Assembly: GCF_032062135.1 (NCBI RefSeq)
Contig: NC_092862.1
Span: 44,835,066-44,899,065 of the forward strand
Source: Pyxicephalus adspersus
Taxonomy: Eukaryota > Chordata > Amphibia > Anura > Pyxicephalidae
Direction of reading: 5' to 3'
Length of the DNA: 64,000 bases
A program made the translations under genes and the position numbers. This document shows positions 12,111 through 24,566 of this stretch, one piece after another. The notes under the pieces are model-generated. The model saw only the letters and a program-made list of their open reading frames with translations. It was not told the origin of the DNA and searched no databases. Every line of letters starts with the position of its first letter. Positions within the stretch are counted from its first letter, which is position 1.

Positions 12111-12220
12111 TTGTGAAGTGTTTTGTTTTGATGGGAACACCCGTGATATCTGGATGCATATGTATCATAGCTACAAGGTGTTCTATGCACAAAGTAAAAA
12201 GCAATAAAGAAAGGGGGTCA

Positions 12221-12441
12221 ACAGAACAATCCACGTCACTGAATGACCATGCACACAATAGATTGCGAACGATCGTCGCTCAATTAGATCTGCCGGCCGG
12301 TCTTTCGATTCCAGCGACTTCCTCATTCGTCAGCGTTGTTGGCCAGTCATTGTGCACTTTTTTGTTAAAGATTATCGGCCGATCGGTCGTCAATCGTTTG
12401 TTTTCCAACGACAATTATTGCACTTGTGTACTTAGCCTAAG
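12221..12441. mobile_element. Family A TIR element, truncated (copy A6)
   Basis: Only the right half is left: CACACAATAGATTGCGAACG, then the GGTC...TTTCCAACGACAATTATTGC end and the terminal GTGTACTTAGCC. The left terminus is missing; sequence before about 12221 does not match the other copies. Confidence 0.65.
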
Positions 12442-12927
12442 TCCTAATATGATAGTCACATCCCCCACCACATTTCCAAAATAAAAGAAAATATAACTCC
12501 CTACATTATAGCAGCTACTAACCCCTATGCACAACCTGCATCTGGACTAATGGGTACTCATTAAATATGCACTTTCTACACTACACTTCTGTATTTACTT
12601 GCACCTGATCATACCACATTCAATAGGATATATATTTGTTTACTTTTTCTACGTTTGTGTCAAGTCCAATACAATTTTTTTTAGTTTTAGAGATAAGATA
12701 GGCTTGGAACTTAGAAGATTTTTACAGTTTTTTGGACCTCCGTAACAGAGATCTGCTCTCACCTCCATTTCTACTGACAATGGTTTTACTAGACAGGAAG
12801 TAAGAGTAAATCTGCGTCACAAACACAGATAATAATAACAAATTAAAAAGATGTTCAGCCCTTTCCTACTCCACTAAAGATACCGAAAGACTGGGCAAAT
12901 CTCTCCAAAGGGGGCCTAAAAAAACAG
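12442..12927. other. Mostly unique; possible old repeat at 12700-12927
   Basis: The segment from about 12700 (TTACAGTTTTTTGGACC... GACAGGAAGTAAG... TCTCCAAAGGGGGCC) has the feel of an old dispersed frog repeat, and a related short block (GAAATCTCCCCACTGGGGAC) occurs at 22910-22930. Bounds and class are not resolved. Confidence 0.3.
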
Positions 12928-13290
12928 TTAATGTGGAACTACAGTTGCAGGAAAAAAATTGATCAGATAGGTTTAATCTTGCAGAAGGGACAGATAGTAT
13001 CCTTTCTGTAATAGAAGACACCTATCTGCCTGATCTTCCTATGTTGGGCTGTGTATGGGCAGTTCAGTGTAGAATGCTGATATTTGATGGGTAGCCCGGC
13101 ACCCCCAGGGCATGTGAGCATGTGCAGGAATTACATCATCCTGACTGAAATCAAATCAAGACTGAAGATCAAAACCCAGTGGAAAAAAAAAGAAGATGGC
13201 AGTACCTGGTATAAATAAGGACAGGTAGGTGTAATTAAAAAATGGAATTAATCACACATTTTTAAAGGGTTTAGTTTAAAACGAAGTTCC
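12928..13290. mobile_element. TIR element, family C (copy C1)
   Basis: Starts TTAATGTGGAACTACAG and ends with the inverted-type GGGTTTAGTTTAAAAC. The interior has GAAGATGGCAGTACCTGG followed by CAGGTAGGTGTAATT, a signature shared with copies at 33927 and 31034 and in looser form at 60392. No coding capacity. Ends are diverged and approximate. Confidence 0.55.
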
Positions 13291-15117
13291 AATTCTTCCC
13301 CATTTTATCCAGTTTTGTATGAACATACATTTTAGGTATCCACAAACAAATCCCACTAGAAAATGCATTTGCGTTTGTTAAACTGTAAATACATTAAAAA
13401 AGTTTGATCTTAAAAAAAAAGAAAAACATATGTACTGACCCAACTGAAAATACTGACTTATACTGAAAATATTTTGTACATCTACATGTAAGCCTAATAA
13501 AAAATGGTATACTTCTCCTTGTCTCTATTAATAAAAGCCATTATCCAATGCCATATGGCTATTTTTATCTATTTATACACAGCTTACTAATGCAACGCGT
13601 TTCCTATGGAAAATTTAAGCAAATTTTGTCACCAGAAAAGTATATAACTCATTTTTGTCAGCTGAGCATAATGAGCTTCTTTCCCAGCCCTGCGTTGTAG
13701 TTTACATTGATGTCGCAGTATTTTATGCCAAGATTTCCAGGAGACAGAGGAAGAGTGTAGCCCTACAAGGTCTCCTAATGCTCCTGTCAGCAGTTCCTGT
13801 GTGGTGCAAGCGTGCTATTCTTCTGCTAACATTACACTAGTAGGTGACATCACATGTTCTGCAGGCCTTGCTCAAAACAGCCAGCTTGTTGTTACTGCTG
13901 TTATTTCTGGCTCCCATGAAATAATACAATGTCTTTACCCAGTAAACTAGGAGTTTTACAAGCAGCCCAAACAATGCCAACACTGTTCTGACATATTCAC
14001 AACACCTAGGTATTTAAAATAAAAAGGAATATACGTAATGATGATACACATCCTGCTAAAGTTTCTATAAATCTGTAGAATTGTTGCAGGAAGTCTGTAA
14101 AATATACCGTAGGATTGCTGATATATCCTGCATATTAAAATCCAGTCTGTTTTTGTCTTTAGAATTATATTGCATTTTATTTGTCTAGGAGCAGTTCTTT
14201 AATGGGTAATCTCTAATTGTTCTATATTATAAAACTTACTTCTTGGTTGACAGTTTTCTACAGCACAGCAGAAATATGTGGCATGTGGCATTTTACATTT
14301 GAAAGAATTGTCCTTGAAACAAAGCGAGTGGAAATGCCCAAAGTGAAAGGAAATTTTACTTTTAAAGCTCAAATTCAGGCTTGGTATCTTCTACCCACTA
14401 TGCTGCCCCCTTCCCCTGAGAACTCCCACACCTTTAAAAAAACTTGTATACATACGTATTTTTCCTGGTGTCTTCAATATGATAAGCCTTTTACATGTAG
14501 CCATAGACAGACCCTATATTATTATTATTATTATTATTAATATTATTATTATGAATATTAATAATAATAAACTGTAGTAACATAGAGGACCCTGGCCTTC
14601 AAATTTATGGATTAATTTCAACTGCCAGTAAATTCTTTAAAATAATCAACGTACATTCAATCAATGTACATTCAAATTTTTATTTTAAACCTAGTTTATC
14701 TTCAAAATCAAATTTATCCCAACAAATCTATTTTTATACTATCTTGGCAGGAAAAAAATAAAATAAAACAAAGAAAAAAAAAATAAAAAACGGAATTCCT
14801 TGTGCATCAACTTCTCGCTACATTTACAAACATAATATTACTTAGAAGAAGATCGATCAAACACCAAAATTATTTACAGGGTCACAGAAATCTAGTGAAA
14901 TATTAAAATGTCTTTAGTACACCTCAATGACTAAGGTTACATTTCATAGTTTTGTTCTCACTTGCCAGATTCCTAAAGACTCAGGACACTTTCAGCCCCC
15001 ATGTAGAGTGAGCACTGATGGAGAACTTTAGTAAATAGTGCTCATACCTATTGGTATATTTTCCCTATCTATTCCATTTTACCTCTTTTTGCTCATTTAG
15101 GCAACAATATACTTGTA
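13291..15117. other. Unique DNA with a conserved-looking core and a microsatellite
   Basis: No exon found. 13600-14000 is balanced in composition, without simple repeats, and has clusters of plausible factor sites (TGTCAGCTGAGCA, AACAGCCAGC); it is a candidate conserved non-coding element. A 15-base near-direct duplication (ATCAAYGTACATTCA) sits at about 14645-14674. Confidence 0.35.
14516..14570. repeat. (ATT)n/(TAA)n microsatellite
   Basis: Uninterrupted ATT units followed by imperfect AATATT and TAA units, about 55 bases. It could be the eroded tail of a SINE, but no SINE body is recognisable beside it. Confidence 0.85.
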
Positions 15118-16992
15118 GTTTCAATTGTAGTTTTAATTTTTATTAAAAGATATCAAGGTACATACAGAAAAAAGAAAATAAAGTGGTCGTAACATACAGT
15201 TCAAAAAAGAACATACAGCAAGGTTAGATTCTAACAATACATATCTTCAAGCTTGTGGCTTAACGGCCAACCACATAGAAATACAAACATTGTAACCAAC
15301 CCGTTGTGCTGTATCAGTAGCAGGAACCATGATATCTTAAGGTTTTCAAAAACATTTTTATAAGAAAAGAAAAATAAAAGAAGAACAAATAAATTAACTA
15401 AGAAAGAGAAAAAGGGAAGAAGGAAGGGGGGGGGGGGGTTAAAGTGGGCATTGACCAGCTATAGAATCAATCACATCTCTGAAACAGTGGCAGAACGCAA
15501 TTAGGCATCCATCCCAGAATACTCAGGTATCTAGGGGGGTGGTCGTAACAAACGGCAATATTCCTCAGTAGTGATAAAGTGGATCCAGTGGTACCAAGTC
15601 TGTGCGAATTTTTCCGCTTTCTTAGCGTCAGAGGATATCATATCCTCCATGTGATATATATATATATCAGCAACCCTTTGCAACCAATGTACTACCGTCG
15701 GAGGGGCAGTATTCTTCCATAAGGCTGGGATACAGGCCTTAGCTGCATTGAGAAGGTGTCTCAGGAGACACCTGCGGGACATGTCCGAAACATGAAGAAG
15801 TGCCAGGGCCGGATTGCCCCTTATATCCACTTCTGTAAGCTTTAAGATAATATAAGCTACCGAACTCCAATATAATTGCAATTTTGAGCATTCCCAGGAA
15901 AACATGCAGTAGCGTACCCTGTGTGTCGCCACATCTCCAGCAGGTGCTATCCGATCCCGGGAAAATCTTAGCAAGCTTCACCGGTGTCCTGTACCAGCGA
16001 GTGGCCAACTTGTAGTTGGTTTCCTGATATTTGTTGCTAATGGACGCCTTATGACAGAAATGGAGCAACATATCTCTCTGGGCTTCAGTAAAACAAGTGT
16101 CCAAATCAGCTTCCCATTGGGATACAAATAATACAAATAGGGAGTTCTGGCGTATATACAGATAACAGGGTTTGATGGGATGGGAAGAGCATGGCAAGGG
16201 AAAGTGTGCCCCGTACAGGTTGACCAGTTACACACAAGTCCTCTAGAGGAAGAAGTGATCGGGCTATTGTATTGGGCCGCGGCAAGGATCTCAGAACATA
16301 AGTGAGTTGTATGTGGCGCCAGGGCGACAATGAAGGGAGATCCCTTTCCGTTTGTAGGGTCGGAATATGTTGCCATTCCCCATTGTGTATGAAATGGAAT
16401 ATTCTATACATGCCCAAAGCACGCCATTGGCGAAATATTGGGTCAGTCTGGCCCGAGGGAATCCAGGATCGCCTAGAACGGGAGACATTGGAGACAGGTA
16501 TATGGTTACGTTTTGAGAGGAGAAGTACTTAGTGACCACTTTCAAGGTCTCGCCAATCACATTGCCGTCCTGGCCGCCGGTGTCGACCAGGCCAATGCGG
16601 GCAGTAGACCATGCACCTTCCAACCCAACCCACAGTTTGGAGCGGCTATTAGTGCACCAATCCAGCAGTCTAGACAAGTGCACTGCCTGATGGTATAAAA
16701 TTGGGTCAGGGAATGCCATTCCTCCGTTGGCTTTGGGGAGTCTCAGTAATGTCATCCTAAGCCTGGGCGCCCCATTAAGCCAGATACATTTTACAAATTC
16801 CGAACGGAATTTTCGAAGGATAAAAAGCGGGATGTGTATTGGGAGTGCTTGCAGCATATACAACAGTCTAGGCATAACATTCATTTTAAGACAAGTCTTT
16901 CTAAATGGATGCATACCCACAGCAGGCTGGAAATACACCACAAAATGGTTTGATTGCTGATTTCGCAAATATATCATCAATCGTCCCTCCAA
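15118..16992 (-). mobile_element. L1-class LINE, 5'-truncated (copy L1-B)
   Basis: Minus-strand LINE with its A-rich 3' end near 15118-15145 (AATAAA on the minus strand), a 3' untranslated region to about 15530 that includes a 13-base C run on the minus strand (15426-15438), and ORF2 C-terminal sequence to about 16990. Similar in class and orientation to L1-A but clearly a different copy or subfamily. The 5' part, with endonuclease and the reverse transcriptase core, is missing. Confidence 0.8.
15531..16992 (-). pseudogene. LINE ORF2 C-terminal region, frameshifted
   Basis: On the minus strand an open stretch of about 230 codons (16992-16291) has MPRLLYMLQALPIHIP, KCIWLNGAPRL, LPKANGGMAFPD and LYHQAVHLSRLLDW, the classic L1-type block after the reverse transcriptase palm. 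Later frames carry CWRCGDTQGTLLHVF (about 15945-15905), KLQLYWSSVAYIILKL, HLLNAAKACIPALWK and APPTVVHWLQRVADI (about 15750-15660). At least two frame changes separate these blocks, and a TA dinucleotide run at 15655-15668 falls within the last one. The cysteine motif of the C-terminal domain is kept. The gene is dead but less eroded than L1-A, so probably a younger insertion. Confidence 0.85.
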
Positions 16993-17419
16993 AGTTTAAG
17001 TTGATAAATTGAATATATTATGGCATTTACAAATAAACACATTAACTGTTCATCAAATAGCTAAATGGTTGACTATGATCAGTTTTCAGTCCTTCCCTTC
17101 ATCTTAAATGTTATATGCTGTAATGCTTTTACATATTTTAGTGTTGACAAATACTGTGTTTAAAATATCAAGGACATATTTAAATAGGAAAAAAGTCTTG
17201 AAGTTGTTTTAGCATCAGTTGTGGTAAAGGAAATTACAATTATCATAGTCTCCAAATAGTTCAAGGCTTTACTTATTATCCGTGTCTTTGTGCCTTTAGG
17301 GAGATTCACTCCCACTTATTGTACAGATTAGTGTCATTGGGAATGAAAGTGGATAGATTATAATTTTTGAGCTGTCACAAGAACAGGAAAAGAGAGGGCT
17401 CTTGTTCTGGTCGCAATAG
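16993..17419. other. Unique AT-rich spacer
   Basis: Nothing recognised. Confidence 0.5.
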
Positions 17420-17583
17420 TCTTAGAGCAGGGGTGTCAAACTCAAATACACAGAGGGCCAAAATTTAAAAAAAAGACAAAGTTGCGGGCCAACCTTGAAA
17501 TTTTTGTTGAACATTAGATAAAACTTTTTCCTATGGAAACAAAGGGGTTTGGCCTCACATTCAATCTGGAACAAGCCTATATG

Positions 17584-17626
17584 AGAGAAAGAAAGAGAAA
17601 GAAAGAAAGAAAGAAAGAGAGAGAAA
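17584..17626. repeat. (GAAA)n microsatellite
   Basis: Purine-only GAAA/GAGA tract inside the hAT element. Confidence 0.9.
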
Positions 17627-17860
17627 TATATTATGCCTCTTTCTCTGTTTGTAGCCTTCTGAGTTAAATTTTAATGGTAACCTTTTTGCACAGGCCAACA
17701 ATAATAATGACAATTTTCTTCCATGGAAATCCAACCATTCAAGTCCATGCCTTGGAGTAGCAAGGAAAACTACAGCTGAGGGGGAGTGCTGGAAATGCCA
17801 GACGCGGCCAATGCGGGGTAAATCTAAGTGGCCCGCCGCTGGAACTCCCTCTTCATTGAA

Positions 17861-18004
17861 ATATTATTATTATTAATATTATTAATAATAAACAGGATTT
17901 ATATAGCACTGTACATTAAGTAGGGGTTGCAATTGACAGACTAATACAGACAGTGATACAGGAGGAGAGGATCCTGCCCCGAAGAGCTTACAATCTAGTT
18001 GGTG
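17861..18004 (-). repeat. SINE/LINE tail, reverse orientation, nested in hAT
   Basis: Reverse complement of the tail at 11935: ATT units, then ACAGGATTTATATAGCACTG, GACAGTGATACAGGAGGAG and GAAGAGCTTACAATCTAG. It interrupts the hAT element at 17428-18247, so it is the later insertion. Confidence 0.7.
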
Positions 18005-18287
18005 GGGATAGCGCCGTTACTAAAATTCCCGACATTACTTGTGTCTAGAAAACGGTCCAATGCGGGGCCACTTATAGGCAGAGAGCCTGCTGGTCTATAG
18101 ACGCGAGTGATGCCGGGAATTGTAGTAGCAGCGCTATTTTAATGTAGTAGCGGGTCAGCTGCAGTTCATATTTAGGAATCCTTTGGGGGCCAAAAAAAGG
18201 AAGTTGAGAGCCAGATTTGGCCCTCAGGCCAGAGTTTGACACCCCTGTCTTAGAGGGAATATTTCTCACATTAGAAAGATATATTCA

Positions 18288-18396
18288 GATCGTTTGGATG
18301 ATGAACAACGCGCTGTACACATTTCAGATTCTCGTCCAGTATCAGCCCTGAGCCGATTATCAGCCGAGAACCATTGGAAGTGTGTACATAGCTTAA
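18288..18396. mobile_element. Family B TIR element, truncated (copy B6)
   Basis: Keeps the GCCCTGAGCCGATTATC block and the terminal ATTGGAAGTGTGTACATAGC end, followed by TTAA. The other terminus and the hairpin part of family B are absent. It lies about 30 bases from the right end of the hAT element. Confidence 0.65.
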
Positions 18397-19256
18397 CTTT
18401 GTATCTCTGTGCTCAGGTCCTGTTCCATTATTTGGTTTCCAAGTAGCCTTAGAATTATTAGTTAGCCAAGCCTGTTCTGAACAGAGTTCCATTCCTTTAT
18501 CCAAACCCAGAGATAATAGTTCCCTAGTGTGTTTTGCAACATGTTGTAAAAAATGTACAATAATGTAGTTATTTATGACCTTGACTGCAGATAGAGTTTG
18601 ATATCTACACACAATAGTTTTCTCAATAGACAATGTCCTTCTGTGTGTTATGACTAGGGCTGACTGATGGCTTGAGCTTCCATGTTAGAAAACATTGTTA
18701 ACAAAAACATCAGCTACTAAAGTTCAACTACAGTGTCTTGAGCTTAGTGTAATGATATGAATGTATAATAAATATGATGCAATAATCAGCAGTAGCTGAA
18801 AAATACAAAAGATGATGACAATAATAATACCACTGGTATAAATATTAACATTGGTCCTGTTGACCGCTGTATCTTATTGACTATTGAGTATGTTCTATAC
18901 CATGTATGCATTTGAAATGATGTGGTGCCCTGGCAGTCACCTGCATTCTCATAGCAATTTATCTGTAGTGTGAGATATAGGGCACTGCTGTGGTTGAATG
19001 CTAGTATCAGGAAATTTTTAAAGAGATTCGGTGATGTCATTACAGTGCTGCCTATTGTATTTCCTTTTGGATGCACTGACATGAGTAGGCAAAATCTGCC
19101 TGTACCAAGATGGCAACCTCTACCAAGACTAGCGATAAGAACAAAACACGGGAATATAGTAAATGTTAAAGATAAGATCCAAGGAGACCACAAACAATAC
19201 TGCCTGTTTTTTCTTTGGGTTGTTTAATGTTGGTTCGCTAAGGGTTGGAACACATG
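18397..19256. other. Unique DNA
   Basis: No gene recognised. A fragment at 19090-19125 (TCTGCCTGTACCAAGATGGC) resembles 52621-52650 and may be part of an old repeat. Confidence 0.4.
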
Positions 19257-19410
19257 GGGCCTGATTTATTAAAGTTCTTCATGGCTGGAGAGAATACACT
19301 TTCATGTAGATGATTCATGTATCAGATTCATTCCAGGTTTGCTGGATCACCCAGCTTCACTGATGAAAGTGTATCCTATCCAGCCTTGGAGAACTTTAAT
19401 AAACCAGGCT
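19257..19410. mobile_element. Palindromic MITE, family D (copy D1)
   Basis: Left arm GGGCCTGATTTATTAAAG and right arm ACTTTAATAAACCAGGC, with GGATCACCCAGCTTCACTGA before the right arm. The left arm is internally deleted. It sits only about ten bases from the family A copy that follows. Confidence 0.75.
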
Positions 19411-19417
19411 TATAGTC

Positions 19418-19847
19418 TGAAGCTACATACACACTTCCAATTATTATCGTTGGAAAACGAACGACGAACGTTCATACACGATATATATGAACGATCGTAT
19501 AGCACCGATCCTGCACATAGAGTTAACGACACGATCGTTCATAGATATTGTACACACAATAGATACGATCGTTTAAGCGATAGAGGAACTATGTGCACGA
19601 CAGGAAAGTGACGGACGTTCGTTCATCACGCATGCTCTGAACATGGACGATCAACGAACGACCGTACACACGAACGATGGTCAACGATCGTCGTCCAATC
19701 CGATCCGTCGGTCCGGTCGTTCGTTTCCAGCGACTTTCCTCGTTTGTCGGCGTCGTTGGTTACTTTTTTACGAACGATTTTTTGCCCAATCGATCGTTCG
19801 TCGTTCGATTGGAACGATAAAAATTGGAAGTGTGTACGCACCTTTAG
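19418..19847. mobile_element. CpG-rich TIR element, family A (copy A2)
   Basis: Near-full copy closely matching A1 at 8288: AAGCTACATACACACTTCC at the left, GGAAGTGTGTACGCACCTT at the right, with CGAACGACGAACG-type palindromes inside. TAGTCT occurs immediately outside both ends, a possible target duplication. Non-coding. Confidence 0.8.
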
Positions 19848-22350
19848 TCTCACTTTCAATCTGACTTCTAATCTGATAAAACTTATGTTATCTAAAGAGA
19901 AACTTCTATTCAACAACCAACCTATGGTATGTATGTAACTGTACAATATAAAATGTATTTGTATTGTATGTTACTGATTTTTGGGGGTTTTAATCAGACA
20001 TGAGCACATTGGATATGCCAGTAGTCATGTCTTGTGTACAAACAATCAAGCAAATGTGATCAAGTGCTCTCTACTGTCCTGTGGTTCACTATGTCTCCAC
20101 CCTATGATTGAAAGTGTATATTGTATACAAGTGTTCTATGTTTTATGTCTTCCAGTTGATCGATTACCCAATTGAAGATCAGTCAGACTGTTGGTCAAGC
20201 ACAGATCTGATTATGTATAGGCCTTATCTCTTCCTAGTGAGCATTATGGGAATAGATAACTAAAGTATCCTATTGACATTGATGATAGTTACAAAAACAG
20301 ACTATTGCATGCAAAAATCAAGTTTCCATTGGAATGCATACAATGTCCTTTAATGAGTGTTATCAGAGACAAAATGATTGGAACTATAAAAAAAACCTAT
20401 CCTGATCACTATTGTTTTCCTTGGGCTCCAGCATTGTCTTTGCATGGCTCGATTTCAGTCCTCCATTAACATTAACAAGAGTGGCCATGCCACTAAGATC
20501 ATTAGAGGAACTTTAAAAAAGATATCATGAGGCATTCTGATCCAATGTGGATGTTTAGCCTTTCTCTAATGTTAGTTGTTAGCTTTGTTGGACATATTTT
20601 TTCTTTTTTTCAATGTTTATACGGTTTATTTGTTTTTTTACCAGATTGTGCACGGTCAGATCTAGTTTTTTTATGCTAAAAGTCTAATTACTGTTCTGCA
20701 TCTTCTCTGACACTCACTACATCCTATAACCTTTTATGCAGGACAAAAAACCTTCAGAAGGTCATTTGAGTGACATCCACATCACATCCAAGATATGAGC
20801 ACCCTGCAGTGGTCCAAGGGACCTTTAGATGTCTATGCAAGGGAGGTTTCTACAGGTAAAACATGTTTAAAATATGTTACATACACATATATTAGGAAGA
20901 TTGTAGAATAAATAAATGCTCTGGTGACAGGGTCTCTTTATGAGCTGTAGTTGTAGAATTCTACTGCAAATTTTTCATATTGATTAAATTAATAACAATG
21001 GTATTTAAATGCAACAAATTTTAATTATGTGATAACTGACTCTTTAAAATCTTTAGATCTAGTTTCACCACCCAAGAGAATCCAAAACTAACTTCACCTG
21101 GGCAAAAAGCATTTTCACCTTGGCCTGTGTATAAAGGCACTGATTGACTCCCTGGGACTAGCAGTCACAAAAAATACACAGATAGCCTCAGTTAATAAAG
21201 GTTTTATTGTACATGTTTGGTCAGACTTGTTAAATCTTGTTAAACAGGAAGCAGGTTTTAAGGCAAAGGGTTTCTTGCAGTTCATACTCCAACTTACAAG
21301 ATGCACAATTGGCACAGACTTACAGGAAGCATTTAATTAGATACGGAAGCCACTCGCCTCCATGACCTTATTACATTAAGTCTGCAGGATGAAGCATTTT
21401 CTTCAAGTGACATTGGTGATTTATTTCATTTTTTAGGGGAAAGGTTTGAGGACTCTATTGGATGTACATTCATATCTTCAGATATGGACAGCAGAAAACA
21501 TGGTACATAATAAATAGATGGGATGCTATCCATACCGTACCTTGGAGCTCAGCACAATTTCATTGATATGAACCTTTTATCAGCTAAACTTGCTGATAAG
21601 AAAGGAAGTCACCTTAATATGAATTGAAGAGACAAATTTTAAATACCCTGAAAAGCAAGGCCAAAAAAACATAAAGCAAACATTGAATCTCATAAAGTAT
21701 AATCAATTAGCTACTTTATTTTATTGATGGAAAATACTAAACCTAAATACATTATATGAATATTCCAATCTCACCCAATCACTTTCACCCAAAAGTAGTT
21801 CTCCAACAGTCAAAAGTGATCCAAAAAAGTTCTAATAAAATTAAAATTTTTCTAGATTTGATTAAAGTTATAAAATTATAATTTCACTGATAAGTGTATG
21901 GCTTGGGCAGGTTAAAAAATTAACACAAATACTAATATTAGTTCAATAATCCATAGCTAATCCAAAAATCCAAAGAAAATCTAATAAAGTCTTTTACAGC
22001 ATTTTGGACATTATTTGCATTTTTTATGTTTTATTAATAATAAAAGAAAAAAATATTCAAATACATTCTGAATGACAATTTTTCGCCTTCATAGTGCGCT
22101 AAATTCACAAACTGTTCCGGAGACAGAAAAACAAAGGAGGCGCAGCAAATATGCAGTACTAAAACTTTTTTTCCAAACATTTCTCTGTATCCTATTTACC
22201 AATGGCTCTAGCACTGAAATGTTAGGCAATCGGAAATATAAAATGCCTCGATTAAGGCTTCCAAACAATGCCAAACCATTACAAATATGTTTAATTGTAA
22301 GATAAGGTGTTAAGATGTAAGAAAGTAGACTATGTCATATGGTACATTAT
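19848..22350. other. Unique DNA
   Basis: No gene found. 20150-20225 ends in AGATCTGATTATGTATAGGCC, like the right end of the MITEs at 27164 and 28585, so a truncated relative may lie here. The rest is AT-rich. Confidence 0.4.
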
Positions 22351-22499
22351 GGGGTCTAGTTATAAAGCAGTGAATCTGACATTCTCCGAAACATTCCCTG
22401 ATGAAGAATCAATTACCGCCATTGAAACTGGTGGAACTGGAGGATTCTCCGCCAGAGAATGTTTCAGTGATAAAGTCAGTGCTTTATAAAAGGACCCCA
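22351..22499. mobile_element. Palindromic MITE, family E (copy E2)
   Basis: GGGGTCTAGTTATAAAGCAG at the left and CTTTATAAAAGGACCCC at the right, with paired GAATCTGACATTC and GAATGTTTCAGTG arms. Flanked by AT on both sides, a possible 2-bp target duplication. Confidence 0.75.
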
Positions 22500-23603
22500 T
22501 GTGTTACTTTTTATTTTTTTCTGACTGTGTGTTGCCCTATAAATCTTTTATGGCTATTCATATTATAGGAAGTCAGTATAAAGAAGTAAGTTCCTGTCTT
22601 TGGGAAAGGGAATTAGAATACAAGTGGTGTGATTTGCAATTAACTCAAAACAGTGGTGGGCAACATTATTAACTCACTATACTTTTTTCATTTACAAAAA
22701 AAAAAAATTGCATTTTTTTTTACTTGGGACATTAATAAAGGTCCCCTTCCTGACCCCTCTATCAATGGTGACAAATACTATGTTAATTGGCATTGTAATC
22801 AATTAACAAAGTTGAGGTGTATTTTTGAGCATTTTTCGTGATAATGTATTTTATTTTTTGAAAAGATGTTTCTTAATTTGTCCATCTCTAGTCATCAGGC
22901 AAATAGAGGGAGGAAATCTCCCCACTGGGGACATAGAGTACCACATAAACCTGATAGGTGTTCTAACCCCATAATCAGTCTATGAAAAATTTTAAACACA
23001 CTTAAGGCCTTTACATTTGTGTACAGAGCACAGGAAAGCATTATATATGCATGTTTGGCTACTACTGAATGTCTTTACTATAGCTTTACTAGCTGCAGTC
23101 TCTTTAATAAATCACTCCCATAGCATAGATAATATGATCATATTTCATGGTAACACAATAAAAGTAAGAAATCATTATACATTAAAAGGTGGAAGTATCC
23201 TCTACAATGCAGTTCACTGCCTATCTTTGTATTGTGTCAGATATAAAGAGAATTCCTCACTGTTAAATGTATAAACACACCATACTAAAGAGAGATATGA
23301 AGATAAGATTCAGGAAATCACTTGTAGTGCATAGTAAATGGACAAACACATTACTTTATAATCTGAGATAAAGTAATTATATGTGTGTTTATTTAGTTAT
23401 AGAAAATGAAATGGCTGCCAACTTGATATAAAGAAAGTAAGTGGAAACACTTTGTACTGTAATTAAATACAAACTAACATTTTTAATAGAACACTTTCTA
23501 GATACCAGCCTTTTGTACTAAAGGAGACACAGGCACTGAAGTTGTAGGACTTTTGTGTTTTATGTGGAAGACGAACAGGCTAACATTAATGAATGAAGAG
23601 AAA

Positions 23604-23653
<50 letters not shown>

Positions 23654-24464
23654 TATTTATATTTATGTATATATATATATTATTTTTAAAATTTTATTTT
23701 TATATATATTATTATATTTCTTCATGATATTCTAGTACACCATTACTATTTTTAAATTGTGCTTTTAAATCTTTAAATGGTACTTTATTTGAAAAAATCT
23801 TCCAGATATATGCTGTAACTGTTTTGATCATACAACAAAAAGCTATAGCTGGGCAAAGCGTCTGAATTTCCTTTCTCATTAACAAAATACTAATAACAGC
23901 TGATTGAAGCATTCAGAACATTAGTAATATGTTATAGATTTTTGGTTAAAGCTTTAATATAAAATATGTTGGATAATCAGACGTTACCTTGAATTATTAC
24001 AGAACAAATGCTTTTGGTTACTTTATCGGCAATACATGTCTTTTTTTACCCCTTAATTGCAACTTAGATAGAAAGTAACATTCAACAACCCAGTTGTCGC
24101 ACTGATCTATATGTTCCCATCAACATCAACAGCATTTTTCTTCTGCCTTTTCTATAATTGTCTGTAGGCCGCCGATGACCTAGCACAATCATAGACTTTT
24201 TTTTAACTTCTCCACATGTTATTAATCTTTTGACAATTGTTCTTGTCTTTAAACTGCTATCTTTAAAATTTTGGAAAAATTATTTTGCAACAATTTCAAT
24301 ATTAAATGTTTATTTTGGAGTATAGCAACTAATTTTTATTTGGGGTGGAGGACAAAAGAATAATCTGATATTGCATTCTCATGCAAGGTCCCTTTTAAAA
24401 ATCTAAAAATCGATGCACAGTCCATACTGAATATCCTGCTCTGCAGTGTATGCAGCATAGTGAT
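22500..24464. other. Unique AT-rich DNA
   Basis: No gene. A short block at 22880-22985 (GAAATCTCCCCACTGGGGAC, GTGTTCTAACCCC) looks like an old dispersed repeat related to 12700-12927. A poly-A/AT microsatellite occupies 23601-23715. Confidence 0.4.
23601..23715. repeat. Poly-A and (AT)n microsatellite
   Basis: About 21 A residues followed by AT dinucleotides to 23649, then imperfect AT-rich sequence. Confidence 0.9.
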
Positions 24465-24566
24465 TCGTAGCAATCTTCCAGGTCCATGTGTTTCAATGGC
24501 AGTAATTATTTCACTGCAAGGAAATGTTTCAGGGAATGTGAGATTCCCTGTTTTATAAACAGAGCC
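24465..24566. mobile_element. Palindromic MITE, family E, truncated (copy E3)
   Basis: Right half only: ATCTTCCAGGTCCATGTGTT, TCAATGGCAGTAATT and the terminal CCCTGTTTTATAAACAGAGCC. Confidence 0.7.

Larger units (their letters stand above)
17428..18247. mobile_element. hAT-type element with perfect 8-bp target duplication
   Basis: Termini CAGGGGTGTCAAACTC and GAGTTTGACACCCCTG are a perfect 16-bp inverted repeat. The 8-mer TCTTAGAG flanks both sides exactly (17420-17427 and 18248-18255), the mark of hAT integration. Sub-terminal AGAGGGCCAAAATTT and CCAGATTTGGCCCTCAGGCC are typical of a widespread vertebrate hAT family. No transposase frame survives. A GAAA microsatellite and a SINE/LINE tail have been added inside, so about 675 bases are its own. 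Confidence 0.9.

Noticed and set aside
16291..16992. Possible host gene exon
   Set aside because: The 230-codon minus-strand frame matches L1-type ORF2 C-terminal motifs and continues into other LINE blocks after frameshifts.
17428..18247. Retroviral LTR
   Set aside because: Ends are inverted, not direct, with an 8-bp duplication; no primer-binding site, polypurine tract or retroviral gene was seen anywhere in the window.
18786..19193. 135-codon minus-strand frame with hydrophobic end
   Set aside because: No homology recognised, unremarkable composition, no splice or promoter context; consistent with chance.
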